DNA of 64,000 bases from positions 26,467 through 90,466 of the forward strand of contig JAEERW010000012.1 of the NCBI GenBank assembly GCA_016286055.1, read 5' to 3'. This stretch comes from Bacteroidales bacterium. GTDB lineage: Bacteria; Bacteroidota; Bacteroidia; Bacteroidales; UBA3824. Every line of letters begins with the position of its first letter. Positions within the stretch are counted from its first letter, which is position 1. The notes beneath the pieces were generated by a model. It made no database searches. It was given only the letters and a program-made list of their open reading frames with translations, and had not been told where the DNA came from. Of the stretch, positions 43,845 through 53,460 are shown one piece after another. Position numbers and translations under genes: made by a program.

Positions 43845-45872
43845 CTAATCTTTTTGTCGTGCCACATACTCCTTGGTGCGGAGTTTGGCTTTGCATTGGT
43901 CGAAGGTGTATTTGGGGGTGAAGGGGAGTTCCATTTTTGAGAAGGTTTGGAAATAGAGCAAACAGCCGTCGCGCCACCATTGGGCTTCGTCGAGTTGCAC
44001 TTCGAGTTTCTTAGCCACCTCGTTGTAAATCGGGTCTGACACCTTGCCTTTGAGCGAAGCCCAAGTTTTTTGAAAATCCTCTACCTGCAAAACGCCTTTG
44101 GTGTAATGACAACAGAGTTCGTTCCAAAGTGTGTTGCCATTGTCGAAAACATAGTTCCACGGCAAGTGGTGAAACCATAGGACATACTCTTTGGGGCAGA
44201 GTTTTGGATTGTCGTAGAGTGATTTCAAAGGCTCTTGATACTGCTCTACGGCGTTGCTGCCAGAGGACGAGCGGTTGAAACCAAGACCATCGTCGGCGGC
44301 TTTGTGATAATAACGGGGCATCCAGTCTTCGCGTGCGCCCGGAATATCGCACCACGGCTCGGGACCCCAATGGTCGCTCCAACCCATAAGGTGATGCAGT
44401 CCGAGTGGAGTCATATAGTCGGTAACCGCCTCGCGCGATTTCATCATCATATCAGAGATTTTGGCAATTGACGGCTTGTCGGTGGTGAGGGTGAGACCAA
44501 TCCACTCGTCGGCTATCTGCTGAGCGGTAAGGTCGGGATTCCACGCCAAACGTCCAAAGGCATACCAGTTAGACTGCGCCATCACATATCCGCACCAGTT
44601 TTTCATAGTGCCTGTGTTGGCAACTCCCGCAATGGCTGTAAAGGGGTGATACTGTGTAGTTTGCTTAACGGTTTCTTTGTTGTTGACAGGATAATCCAAA
44701 AATTCTTTCCACATAGTGGCAAGGAAACAGAGGTGGTCGCTATATCCGAGATATTCCTGAGTGATTTGGAGTTCGGGCATAATGGGAGTTTTTTTCATTG
44801 CACCAAACAGCGGCGAGAACGGTTCGCGCGGCTGAAAATCCACAGGACCGTTTTTAACTTGGATAATCACATTGTCGTCGAACTTACCGTCGAGGGGCAT
44901 AAACTCGTCGTAAGCCTGTTTTGCACGGTCGCCACCCTGAGGATTATACACAAAGGCACGCCACATAACAATTCCGCCGTAAGGTTTTAGAGCCTTGGCA
45001 AGCATATTGGCACCGTCGGCGTGAGTGCGTCCAAAGTCCATCGGACCGGGCAGACCCTCGCTATTAGCCTTTACAAGGAATCCGCCAAAATCGGGAATCA
45101 ATTTGTAGATTTCTTTACATTTATTTGTCCACCAATTAATTACATCCTTATCAAGCGGGTCGGAAGTTTTTAAACCGCCGATAGCCGTTGGCGACGAAAA
45201 GTTAACAGCCAAATACACCTTAATATTATAAGGGCGCAAACGGTCGGCAATGGTTTTAATATCGCGAAGCATTTCGGGCAAAAGCACCTTCGGGTCGGCG
45301 TTAACATTGTCGATAACAGTGCCGTTGATACCAATTGAGGCATTGGCACGGGCGTAGGTTTCGATGTCGGAGCGGAAATGGATTTTTCCACCGTCAAACC
45401 AAATAGATTTTCCGGCATATCCACGCTCCACACTGCCGTCGGGATTGTCCCAATGGTTGAGAATGCGGTATTTGTAGGTGGGGTTCGACACGTGGTTTTT
45501 GATAACCTTTGTGCCGGCGGAATAAAGTCTCAAATACTCATACACGCCATAAAGCGCTCCGGCAGAGGTTTTTGCATCGATTTTTACCATTTTTTCGTCG
45601 GCGTTGATTAAAAAACCGTCGCCCGAGATGGCAGAGTTATTTGAATTGTCAACAACCTGAAAACTTGCCTGTTCGAGCTTTTTGGCTGTATAAAAATTAG
45701 GTATATTCCAGTAAAGCTCTTTTTTAAGGGCTTCGAAAGTGGCATTTTTCGACGAAAAGCCAAATACAAAAGGCTCTTCCAAAGTCTTGAAATCAAGCCA
45801 CAAATTTTCAGTCTGCGCCACCGCCATCATCGGCAGCAACGCCAAAATCAATAATAATCTTTTAATAATCAT
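43845..45872 (-). CDS. aguA: GH67 alpha-glucuronidase
   Basis: This 675-residue protein has an SPI signal (LLLILALLPMMAVAQ). The GH67 catalytic motifs are VKANSEGLPGPMDFGRTHAD (acid Glu), IIQVKNGPVDFQPREPF (Asp) and PELQITQEYLGYSDHL (base Glu), with the C-terminal helical domain to the end. GH67 releases (4-O-methyl)glucuronic acid from the non-reducing end of xylo-oligosaccharides. An exported GH67 would feed glucuronate to ExuT. It is the upstream-most gene of the minus-strand xylan block. Confidence 0.95.
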   Translation of the reverse strand: MIIKRLLLILALLPMMAVAQTENLWLDFKTLEEPFVFGFSSKNATFEALKKELYWNIPNFYTAKKLEQASFQVVDNSNNSAISGDGFLINADEKMVKIDAKTSAGALYGVYEYLRLYSAGTKVIKNHVSNPTYKYRILNHWDNPDGSVERGYAGKSIWFDGGKIHFRSDIETYARANASIGINGTVIDNVNADPKVLLPEMLRDIKTIADRLRPYNIKVYLAVNFSSPTAIGGLKTSDPLDKDVINWWTNKCKEIYKLIPDFGGFLVKANSEGLPGPMDFGRTHADGANMLAKALKPYGGIVMWRAFVYNPQGGDRAKQAYDEFMPLDGKFDDNVIIQVKNGPVDFQPREPFSPLFGAMKKTPIMPELQITQEYLGYSDHLCFLATMWKEFLDYPVNNKETVKQTTQYHPFTAIAGVANTGTMKNWCGYVMAQSNWYAFGRLAWNPDLTAQQIADEWIGLTLTTDKPSIAKISDMMMKSREAVTDYMTPLGLHHLMGWSDHWGPEPWCDIPGAREDWMPRYYHKAADDGLGFNRSSSGSNAVEQYQEPLKSLYDNPKLCPKEYVLWFHHLPWNYVFDNGNTLWNELCCHYTKGVLQVEDFQKTWASLKGKVSDPIYNEVAKKLEVQLDEAQWWRDGCLLYFQTFSKMELPFTPKYTFDQCKAKLRTKEYVARQKD

Positions 45873-45916
45873 CTTTTTTTATTATATGGTTTAAATTAAA
45901 ATGTTCAAAAAAATCG

Positions 45917-47692
45917 CTAATACTCAATCACAAACGGTTCCATACGGCATTGAACGCCTTTAAGGTGTTTGATGCGCTCGTATTCGTGGAGCACAGGGGC
46001 AAGTTCTTCGGGTATCTGGCTTTTTGGAGTGAAGATTTTCATCGACAACAGATTGAGAAGCATCGACATAGAATCGTCGCTTAACTCAGGAAGTGCGGTG
46101 GTAGAATAGTCGCTAATGTCGGCAAGTTCGGCGGCAATAGTCAAAGCGTCGTTGAGCGAGCCGAGAGTATCTACCAAACCTATTTTTAAAGCCGATGCAC
46201 CGCTCCAAACACGTCCCTGACCAATGGAGTCAACCTCGGCGGTGGTCATATTCCTACCCTCTGCCACGTGACTGATAAAGCGTCCGTAAACAGTTTCCAC
46301 ACTCTGCTGTATAACGTCAATCTCGCGCGAATCCATCTTGGTGTACATCGATCCCATACCCGAATGTTTGTGAGTGCCAACGGTTTCCACGTTTAGGTCG
46401 ATATCTTTCAAAAGTTTTTCTACATTTGGGATAACGCCAAACACGCCGATACTGCCAGTGATGGTAGAAGGCATTGCCACAATCTTTTGAGCGGGACAAG
46501 CGATATAATATCCTCCCGAAGCAGCGTAACTGCCCATCGACACTACCAAAGGTTTCTTTTCGCCAAACGCCTTGGCAGCCTTGTAGATTTCTTCGCTTTC
46601 GGTGGCACTGCCTCCGGGCGAATTGATGCGAAAAACTACTGCCTTGATATCATCGTCGTTTTGTGCGGTTTTGAATGCCTCGCAAATCTTGTCGGCAAGG
46701 ATATTGGAGTTTTCGTTGCCAGAGGGGTCGATTTCACCTTCGGCATAGATGATAGCGATTTTGTCGTTTTTGGGCTTTTCGTCTTTGAGCGACGAGAGGT
46801 AGCCGGTGAGCGACACTATTTTAAGTTCTTCGTCGTCAGCCACTTCGATAGCCGCCTTAATAGAATCCTCAGCCTCTTTGTGCGAAATAAGCGCATCGAT
46901 CATACCCGAATTTACGCAAAGGTCGAGGTCGGAATAATAGTCGAGATTATCTATATGGTTCTCAAAATCAGCGGCATCAAGATTCTTGCTCTTGCAAATA
47001 TCTTTTGAAACCTCTGCCCAAATATCGTTGACGAGGGTAGACATCTGCAAACGGTTGGCATCGCTCATCGAACCTTGAAGATAGGGTTCAACGGCACTTT
47101 TGAATTTTCCGTGGCGAATCACCTGCATATCAATTCCAAGACGGTCTAAAAGCGGCTTGTAAAACATTGATTGCGAGGCAATACCTTTAAGCTCCAAACC
47201 ACCAAGTTCGCGCATATAAATTTTGGTGGCAGTGCTTGCAAGATAGTATGTGGCAAGGTCGTACGATTCTGCCCAAGCGTAAATCGGCTTTCCGCTTTCG
47301 GCAAAATCTTCAAGAGCGGCGCGGATATTTTGAAGGTTGGCAAAATCGGTAGATATTGTACTGAATTCGAGGTATATAGCCGAAATTTTCTTATCGGTTT
47401 TGGCAGATTTGATGCAGCGCAAAATATCGGTTAACCCTGTGGTCTGTTCTATTTTAAGCGACATCGTAAGCATACCGTACATATCGTCCTGAGTAACGCT
47501 GCGGTCGGTGATAGTGCCATTGAGCCTGAGACGGAGCACAGTATTATCCTCCACTTTGGTTGTTGACGACATACCGCTGCCTCCCATCGAAAACATCATT
47601 ATCATCATTACAATATAAATGCCCACCGACGCAAATCCATACACAAACATTGCGGCAAGGGCGGCAAAGAAATATTTAAAAAATTCTTTCAT
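45917..47692 (-). CDS. sppA: Signal peptide peptidase SppA (67-kDa type)
   Basis: This 591-residue protein has an N-terminal membrane anchor (FFAALAAMFVYGFASVGIYIVMM) and two tandem S49 peptidase domains. The catalytic lysine is in HGKFKSAVEPYLQ of the first domain and the serine in MGSYAASGGYYIACPA of the second, as in E. coli SppA. It degrades cleaved signal peptides and small membrane proteins. It follows the thioredoxin-fold lipoprotein gene by 21 bases and is probably co-transcribed with it. Confidence 0.95.
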   Translation of the reverse strand: MKEFFKYFFAALAAMFVYGFASVGIYIVMMIMMFSMGGSGMSSTTKVEDNTVLRLRLNGTITDRSVTQDDMYGMLTMSLKIEQTTGLTDILRCIKSAKTDKKISAIYLEFSTISTDFANLQNIRAALEDFAESGKPIYAWAESYDLATYYLASTATKIYMRELGGLELKGIASQSMFYKPLLDRLGIDMQVIRHGKFKSAVEPYLQGSMSDANRLQMSTLVNDIWAEVSKDICKSKNLDAADFENHIDNLDYYSDLDLCVNSGMIDALISHKEAEDSIKAAIEVADDEELKIVSLTGYLSSLKDEKPKNDKIAIIYAEGEIDPSGNENSNILADKICEAFKTAQNDDDIKAVVFRINSPGGSATESEEIYKAAKAFGEKKPLVVSMGSYAASGGYYIACPAQKIVAMPSTITGSIGVFGVIPNVEKLLKDIDLNVETVGTHKHSGMGSMYTKMDSREIDVIQQSVETVYGRFISHVAEGRNMTTAEVDSIGQGRVWSGASALKIGLVDTLGSLNDALTIAAELADISDYSTTALPELSDDSMSMLLNLLSMKIFTPKSQIPEELAPVLHEYERIKHLKGVQCRMEPFVIEY

Positions 47693-47713
47693 ATTATTTT
47701 GGTTTTTAATAGT

Positions 47714-48940
47714 TTACTGATTATTATCGGCACTTGGCTGCGGACGAGGTGCAGAGCGGGGTTTGCCGATGTTTTCAAACAAAATTTGGTCGAGGTTTTC
47801 GGATTGTATATTGGTTGCCAAAATTGTTCCGTCGGGCGAAACAAGAAAACCGCATGGCATTGATGTGGCTCCGTATGCGTTAACAGCCTTTGAGTTCCAA
47901 CCGTTGCGGTCGCGCACGTGTGTCCACGATAGTTTTTGGTCTTTTACAGCCTGTTTCCAACGCTCGTAGTCGCTATCTAACGAAACCTGAAAAATGGTAA
48001 AGTTAGAATGGTAGTATTTCCAATAGCAGCGCACAAGATTCTGATTATTAAGCGTTGACACATTGCTCCACGATGCCCAAAAGTCTATCAGCACATATTT
48101 TCCTCTAAGCGACGAAAGTTTGATACTGTCACCTTTTATATTAGGTAATTTAATTTCGGGAGCCTTGTCGCCCTTTTTGATCGACTCAAAAACTGGGACG
48201 CCTTGTTGAGCCGCTGATTCAATTTTTTCGATATATTTTTCGAGTTTTGCCACGTGGTAATTGTCGGGGAAACGCTTGTCTAACGCCTCAGCCACGGTTT
48301 TAAAATATTGAATATCCTCTTTTGGGTCGAAAACAGGAACGCGCGGAGCTATATACTGCGACAGGCACACAACTGATGCCAACGATGAAGGATTTTTAGT
48401 AACATAGTTTCGCGAAAAGGTCTTCAAATCGTTTTCGTAGTAATTATAAACCGAATCTAATTGATGTTTAAGCCCTTCGAGATCAGGCACATTGATATTT
48501 TGGCGGAAAATATGTCCCAACGAGTCGTTCACTCGCTTAACAATATTCAGGTGTCGCACCATTTCGCAGATGTCCTCACTTTCAGGCGAACCTTTAATAG
48601 AATATTCGGTGTCGAAAGTCTCTAATTTAGCCGAAAGAGAAATAGATTGCAAAGAGTCGGCCACCAAGGTAATGGCTCGAGGTTCGCTGTTAACTTGAAG
48701 GAGATAAAAATCTGGCCCAGAAACTTGCGCAGAAAGCACAAACGAACCATCAAGAGATGTAATAGTGCTGTCGGCAAACTGATATCCTGCACCGTCAACA
48801 CGCTTTAAGCATACTGTGTCGCCGCCTTGCGAACCTATAAGGCGACCTTCGATATTAAAATAAGAGTTGTTGTTGTTTTCCCTGACATCGCAAGAAGCTA
48901 CAACAACCATTGTTGCAAAAAATAATAATCCGCGTTTCAT
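47714..48940 (-). CDS. Thioredoxin-fold lipoprotein with DUF4369, lacking the CxxC motif
   Basis: Start at 48940 (MKRGLLFFATMVVVASC, SPII signal), 408 residues. An N-terminal DUF4369-like beta domain (NIEGRLIGSQGGDTVCLKRV) precedes an AhpC/TSA-thioredoxin domain from about residue 255 (APEIKLPNIKGDSIKLSSLRGKY is split over this region). At residues 292-295, where redox-active relatives have CxxC after FWASW, this protein has SNVS. The cis-proline region is present (ATSMPCGFLV). It therefore cannot be a conventional disulfide reductase and may have a structural or binding role. Confidence 0.88.
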   Translation of the reverse strand: MKRGLLFFATMVVVASCDVRENNNNSYFNIEGRLIGSQGGDTVCLKRVDGAGYQFADSTITSLDGSFVLSAQVSGPDFYLLQVNSEPRAITLVADSLQSISLSAKLETFDTEYSIKGSPESEDICEMVRHLNIVKRVNDSLGHIFRQNINVPDLEGLKHQLDSVYNYYENDLKTFSRNYVTKNPSSLASVVCLSQYIAPRVPVFDPKEDIQYFKTVAEALDKRFPDNYHVAKLEKYIEKIESAAQQGVPVFESIKKGDKAPEIKLPNIKGDSIKLSSLRGKYVLIDFWASWSNVSTLNNQNLVRCYWKYYHSNFTIFQVSLDSDYERWKQAVKDQKLSWTHVRDRNGWNSKAVNAYGATSMPCGFLVSPDGTILATNIQSENLDQILFENIGKPRSAPRPQPSADNNQ

Positions 48941-48964
48941 GTTATCTAAAAAGCTATTATATCG

Positions 48965-48972
48965 CAAAAATA
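48965..48972 (-). promoter_or_regulatory. -7 box of the thioredoxin-fold/sppA operon
   Basis: TATTTTTG on the minus strand, 25 bases before the ATG at 48940. Confidence 0.45.
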
Positions 48973-49035
48973 CGAATTGTGTTTGAAAAAAAAAATAAAA
49001 ATCTTCTGCTGATAATGATTTTCGTAAAGAATTAT

Positions 49036-49043
49036 TACCTTTG
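49036..49043 (+). promoter_or_regulatory. -7 box of the DUF7935/FKBP operon
   Basis: TACCTTTG, 24 bases before the ATG at 49067. Confidence 0.45.
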
Positions 49044-49066
49044 GCGTGAAATTTTAAACAAAAAAA

Positions 49067-49588
49067 ATGGATTTTTCAGAACTTATCAAGTACATATTGC
49101 CAGCGCTCATAGTATTAGCATGCGCATATCTTACTATTAGGCAATTTCTTACACGCGAGGAGCAGAAACAACGACTCGAACTCGCAATGGGCAACCAGAA
49201 AATCATAACACCGCTAAGGCTTGCCGCTTTTGAGCGTATAATACTATTTTTGGAACGCATCAATCCGGGAAATCTTCTAGTAAGAGTGCAATCGCCAGGC
49301 TTGACAGCAAAAGATTTTCACCGTGCGCTTATCTCAACCATACGCGCAGAATACGAGCACAACATGTCGCAACAAATCTATATCAGTGACGAATCTTGGG
49401 AAGCCGTTCTCACTGCAAAAGAGAGCATTTTGGAACTTGTAAACATTTCGGCACAGCGTATGTCGGCAGAGAGCAAGGCTATCGAGCTAAGCACCTATAT
49501 CTTGCAGATGTTTGCACAAGCCGACGACAACCCTATTAAAGATGCCATCGAAAAAGTAAAAGCAGAAATCGCAGAAATTTTAAAATAA
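49067..49588 (+). CDS. DUF7935-like membrane-anchored protein
   Basis: This 173-residue protein has one N-terminal membrane segment (YILPALIVLACAYLTI) followed by a charged helical part. LAMGNQKIITPLRLAAFERI and LLVRVQSPGLTAKDFHRALI match small conserved Bacteroidota proteins of unknown function, often near FKBP genes. It is 7 bases before the first FKBP gene and part of that operon. Confidence 0.7.
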   Translation: MDFSELIKYILPALIVLACAYLTIRQFLTREEQKQRLELAMGNQKIITPLRLAAFERIILFLERINPGNLLVRVQSPGLTAKDFHRALISTIRAEYEHNMSQQIYISDESWEAVLTAKESILELVNISAQRMSAESKAIELSTYILQMFAQADDNPIKDAIEKVKAEIAEILK

Positions 49589-49595
49589 TCAAATA

Positions 49596-50339
49596 ATGAA
49601 AAAACTAATCTACACACTATTACTTCTCATAGTGGCAGGTACAGCACCAGCACAGAAGTATTTCGACAAAATCAAAGTATCCTCATCGCAGGATTCGCTC
49701 TGTTATAGCATCGGTTACGTGCTTGCTCAGAACATTTTAAGAGAAAATCTCCCTATCAACGCCGACATCATTGGCAAGGCATTTAAAGACGCTGCCAACG
49801 GCTCATCAGCTTTCGACCAAGAAACCGCTGCAAACATTATCGAGGCTTATTACACCGCCAAAAGCGAGAAAGAGAAACAAGAACAGCTTAAAATAGCGAA
49901 AGAGTTTTTCTCTAAAAACGCTAAAGAATCTGGAGTAGTAACACTCGACAACGGATTGCAATACAAAGTGCTAAAATCTGGAAAGGAAAACGGACTTACG
50001 CCCACCGAAGCAGATGCCGTAAAAATATATTATGAAGGCAAACTCATTGACGGAACCGTGTTTGACTCATCGTTCGATAGCGAAGAACCCACTACCCTCA
50101 CTTTGGACTACATCATTCCTGGACTTGCTCAGGGACTTAAAATGATGAAAGAAGGTGCAGAGTATATTTTCTACATTCCCCAAGACCTCGCTTATGGCGA
50201 GTACGAACCATCGGAAGAAATTCCCGCTTATTCGGCCATGATTTTCGACGTGGAACTAGTTTCGGTAGAAGTGGGCGCCAACCAAAATAAGGATGCTGAC
50301 GACTCAGACATTTCTGAAATGATGATTGAAGAATATTAA
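49596..50339 (+). CDS. Exported FKBP-type peptidyl-prolyl isomerase
   Basis: This 247-residue protein has an SPI signal (LLLLIVAGTAPAQ). An N-terminal FKBP_N-type dimerisation part (SIGYVLAQNILRENLPIN) and linker helix lead to the FKBP core VTLDNGLQYKVLKSG, GTVFDSSFDSEEPTTLTL and YIFYIPQDLAYGE. FkpA/FklB-type proteins assist folding of envelope proteins. The C-terminal tail is acidic. Followed by a second FKBP gene 24 bases on. Confidence 0.92.
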   Translation: MKKLIYTLLLLIVAGTAPAQKYFDKIKVSSSQDSLCYSIGYVLAQNILRENLPINADIIGKAFKDAANGSSAFDQETAANIIEAYYTAKSEKEKQEQLKIAKEFFSKNAKESGVVTLDNGLQYKVLKSGKENGLTPTEADAVKIYYEGKLIDGTVFDSSFDSEEPTTLTLDYIIPGLAQGLKMMKEGAEYIFYIPQDLAYGEYEPSEEIPAYSAMIFDVELVSVEVGANQNKDADDSDISEMMIEEY

Positions 50340-50363
50340 ACAAACAGATATATTATTAAAGAG

Positions 50364-51101
50364 ATGAAAAAACAAATTATCAAAATTTCGGCAGTCGCAT
50401 TGTTGCTGTCGGCTATGGTATCATGCAACCAAAGCCAAACACCTAGTACTAAAGCTACCCTCAACAGCGATTTAGACTCTGTTAGCTATATTTTAGGTTA
50501 CAACATAGGTAATCAGTTTTCACAAGGCCTTCCCGAAGTTAACAAAGAAACATTTTACGCAGGATTCTGCAAAGGTATTGATGAGGATTCTTCGTTTGAA
50601 TTTACTAGGGATGAAGCCGCCATTATCTATCAGAGATTTATGACCAAACGCGAAGATGAATTAAGAAAAAAGAATCTCGCAGAAGCAGAAGCTTTCCTTG
50701 CTGAAAACAAAACCAAGGAAGGTGTTGTTACCACAGAGAGCGGACTCCAGTACAAAATAATCACCCCTGGCGATGGAAAACAGTCTCCAGTTGACGGCGA
50801 CGACGTAGAATGCCTTTACAGAGGTACTTTCATCAACGGCAAAGAGTTCGACGGAACCGACCTCCGCGGCAACGAGCCCGTTAAATTCAACATCAACTAC
50901 GTTATCCCAGGATGGACAGAGATGCTGAAACTTATGTCGCTCGGCGAAAAAGTTCAAGTTTGGATTCACCCCAAACTCGGTTACGGTGAACAGGGCAATC
51001 AAGGCATTGAACCAAATACTCTTTTGATTTTTGATATGGAACTCGTTCAGATTATCAAACCCGAACCTGCCGAAGAACCCAAAGACAATAAAAAGAAATA
51101 A
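50364..51101 (+). CDS. FKBP-type peptidyl-prolyl isomerase lipoprotein
   Basis: This 245-residue protein has an SPII signal (ISAVALLLSAMVSC). An FKBP_N part (SVSYILGYNIGNQFSQGLPE) precedes the FKBP core VVTTESGLQYKIITPGDGKQ, GTFINGKEFDGT and VQVWIHPKLGYGEQGN. A tandem paralogue of the upstream gene, with a lipid anchor in place of a soluble form, so the pair may serve the outer membrane and the periplasm respectively. Confidence 0.92.
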   Translation: MKKQIIKISAVALLLSAMVSCNQSQTPSTKATLNSDLDSVSYILGYNIGNQFSQGLPEVNKETFYAGFCKGIDEDSSFEFTRDEAAIIYQRFMTKREDELRKKNLAEAEAFLAENKTKEGVVTTESGLQYKIITPGDGKQSPVDGDDVECLYRGTFINGKEFDGTDLRGNEPVKFNINYVIPGWTEMLKLMSLGEKVQVWIHPKLGYGEQGNQGIEPNTLLIFDMELVQIIKPEPAEEPKDNKKK

Positions 51102-51138
51102 TAATATCTAATTTACAAACCTATAAAAACACATTATT

Positions 51139-51522
51139 ATGGCATTAGAAGTAGAAGGCAAACTCACCCAGCTATTAGAGCGCCGCAGCGGCGTATCTGC
51201 CAACGGCACCAACTGGACTTCGCAAGATTTCCTTATCGAAATCCCCGGACAATATCCACAAACCGTAGTTTTTAATGTTTACGGCGACCGCATACAGCTC
51301 GACCAGTACCAAATTGGCGAAAACGTCAAAGTATCGTTCGACCTCCGTGGACGCGAATATCAGGGCAAATGGTACAACACCCTCAACGCTTGGAAAATGG
51401 AGCGTGTTGGTGCTGCCGCCACTCAACCTGCTGGTCAGCCTGCAGCACAACCCGCTGGTCAGCCCGCTGGTCCTGTTGAAGAGCCCCAGGCATCTGCACA
51501 AGGCGACGACTTGCCGTTCTAA
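51139..51522 (+). CDS. DUF3127 protein, ssDNA-binding-protein-like
   Basis: This 127-residue protein has the DUF3127 domain (SQDFLIEIPGQYPQTVVFNV, DRIQLDQYQIGENVKVSFDL, RGREYQGKWYNTLNAWKME), an OB-fold. A Gln/Pro/Ala-rich tail ends DDLPF, closely resembling the acidic C-terminal tip of single-stranded DNA-binding proteins. Binding of ssDNA or of SSB partners is likely; function is not established. Confidence 0.88.
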   Translation: MALEVEGKLTQLLERRSGVSANGTNWTSQDFLIEIPGQYPQTVVFNVYGDRIQLDQYQIGENVKVSFDLRGREYQGKWYNTLNAWKMERVGAAATQPAGQPAAQPAGQPAGPVEEPQASAQGDDLPF

Positions 51523-51550
51523 TCAGAATTATTTACAATGAATTATTGAT

Positions 51551-51587
51551 TGTAGAGACGTGCCATGGCGCGTCTCTACATTTTTTT
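51551..51587 (+). terminator. Palindromic terminator after the DUF3127 gene
   Basis: TGTAGAGACG and CGTCTCTACA enclose GCCATGGC, a nearly complete 30-base palindrome followed by seven T. A second copy of the right arm (GGCGCGTCTCT plus T-run) follows at 51590-51607. It is of the kind found as an interspersed repeat in many bacteria. Confidence 0.75.
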
Positions 51588-51611
51588 ATGGCGCGTCTCT
51601 TTTTTTATGTT

Positions 51612-52283
51612 TTATTCCAAAATATTGTTGAGATATTTAATGTAGGGCGAAAGATACGAAAGACACCTTGTTATATTGTCAACAAAATTATCGGTGCAAA
51701 ACTCCTCATCGGTTAATATTTTGTAAGGCGAAAACGACTTATAACGAATCAAATCGATATACTCAAAATCTTTTGGATAACCCTTGGGGGCAGTTTTTAG
51801 TTTATCGTCCATCATCGCAAAATTGTCGGCAAAGGTCTTTTGATTTATAACATTGAGATACGACTGAGGATCGTTGTAGATATAGCGGCGAATATATTCC
51901 AGATTCTCTTTCGACGGACACCACACGCCGCCTGCCACCATACAATTGCCCGGTTCAAAATGAATATAATACCCAGCAAGTTCGCTATTTTTGCCTCCTT
52001 TGCAAATATACACTCCGATATGTGTTTTAAAAGGTGATTTATCTGCCGAAAACCTAATGTCGCGATAAATGCGATAGGTGCAATCTTTGGCGCTGATGTT
52101 GCCCAAATCATCAAATTGCGAGATATTGAGAATCATCTGTTCGGCAAAATCGTTGATTTCTTTGTTAATCTCTAAATAAGTATCTTTGTGCGCGGCAAAC
52201 CAGTCGCGATTGTTGTTGACTTTTAACTGGCTCAAAAAATCTAATGCTCTTGAAACCATATTAGGTGTAAAAGTATGTAACAT
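51612..52283 (-). CDS. DUF2461 (TIGR02453) family protein
   Basis: This 223-residue protein shows the family blocks ALDFLSQLKVNNNRDWFAAH, RIYRDIRFSADKSPFKTHIG and YYIHFEPGNCMVAGGVW. The family is widespread and of unknown function. It is convergent with the DUF3127 gene and separated from it by the palindromic terminator. Confidence 0.9.
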   Translation of the reverse strand: MLHTFTPNMVSRALDFLSQLKVNNNRDWFAAHKDTYLEINKEINDFAEQMILNISQFDDLGNISAKDCTYRIYRDIRFSADKSPFKTHIGVYICKGGKNSELAGYYIHFEPGNCMVAGGVWCPSKENLEYIRRYIYNDPQSYLNVINQKTFADNFAMMDDKLKTAPKGYPKDFEYIDLIRYKSFSPYKILTDEEFCTDNFVDNITRCLSYLSPYIKYLNNILE

Positions 52284-52365
52284 AGCAGCAATATTTTTAA
52301 ATATTTAAAATGCAAAGAAACAAAAAAAATCTATTTTTTTACCACCTTTGCCACAAATTAAATAT

Positions 52366-53460
52366 ATGGAACATTTTTTCGAACTACTAAGATATTCGCT
52401 CGGCATTACCAATAGTTTTGAGGCAAAGCTTTCGCCCGAAGAATGGGAAAACGTTTTTGAAGCCGCTCATCGTCAATCTATTGTGGGAGTTTTATTTAGC
52501 GGAATTAGCAAACTCAAAGGCGAATTTGCCCCTCCGCTCAATATTGCAATGCAGTGGACAGCCGAAGCCGAAAAAATCATCGGTATGAACAAGGCATTCA
52601 ACCTCCGCGCCAAAGAGCTTACAGAATTTTTTGCTCAGCATGGTAGCAACACCGTAATATTAAAAGGTCAGGCCAATGCCCGCCTCTACCCCAACCCACT
52701 CAGCCGTCAGCCTGGCGACATTGATATTTATGTAGAGGGAGGCAAAGAAAAGGTTTTGCAAATGCTCTATAATTTAAACCTCATCAAAAAAGGCGGATAT
52801 GTGGCTTACCATCATATCCAATTAATAGAACAAGGCGATGGAATTACCGTTGAGGTGCATTTCCGTCCATCAAGCGGAGTACACAACATATTTGGCAACA
52901 AACAGATACAAAAATTTCTAAACAACGAAATCAAAAACGTTGAATTAGTAAACCAAGGCTTTAACACTCCATCGATAAAATTTGCCTTAGCAATGCAATT
53001 AGCACATATACAACGTCATTTTATTGGCGCTGGCATAGGTCTTAGGCAAATAACCGATTATTACTACTTATTAAAAAACTCATCGCCCAACGACCGAGAA
53101 AACATATCATCGTTGCTCAATTCGTTTAAACTAAAACCATTTACCGCCGCACTTATGTGGGTGTTGCAACACATTTTCTTAATGGATAATAACCTAATGC
53201 TATGCCCACCCAACGAACAATCTGGCAAACATATTTTAGAAGGAATAACGCGCAACGGCAATTTTGGTTGGTACAGCGATTATTACAACTATGGATTTGT
53301 AAAACGACAATTAAAATATCGTAAACGTATGTTCTCTTTAATTAAGCATTTTCCAAAAGATGTTTTTTGGGCACGATATTTCAATTATAAGTTTATTTTA
53401 CAAACCATTCCTTTGCGAATCCGCCACCGTTCACTCTCATTAAAAGACGTTGACTTATGA
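52366..53460 (+). CDS. Nucleotidyltransferase-fold protein (PF14907, NTP_transf_5)
   Basis: Start at 52366 (MEHFFELLRYSLG), 364 residues. The core reads VILKGQANARLYPNPLSRQP then GDIDIYVEGGKEKVL, with the metal-binding D-x-D pair; VEVHFRPSSGVHN and LQITDYYYLLKN follow. PF14907 proteins occur in ribosomal-peptide gene clusters, among others, where nucleotidyl transfer to peptide or partner has been proposed. Its stop overlaps the next ATG (ATGA), so translation is coupled to the HprK-like kinase gene. First gene of the candidate peptide system. Confidence 0.85.
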   Translation: MEHFFELLRYSLGITNSFEAKLSPEEWENVFEAAHRQSIVGVLFSGISKLKGEFAPPLNIAMQWTAEAEKIIGMNKAFNLRAKELTEFFAQHGSNTVILKGQANARLYPNPLSRQPGDIDIYVEGGKEKVLQMLYNLNLIKKGGYVAYHHIQLIEQGDGITVEVHFRPSSGVHNIFGNKQIQKFLNNEIKNVELVNQGFNTPSIKFALAMQLAHIQRHFIGAGIGLRQITDYYYLLKNSSPNDRENISSLLNSFKLKPFTAALMWVLQHIFLMDNNLMLCPPNEQSGKHILEGITRNGNFGWYSDYYNYGFVKRQLKYRKRMFSLIKHFPKDVFWARYFNYKFILQTIPLRIRHRSLSLKDVDL

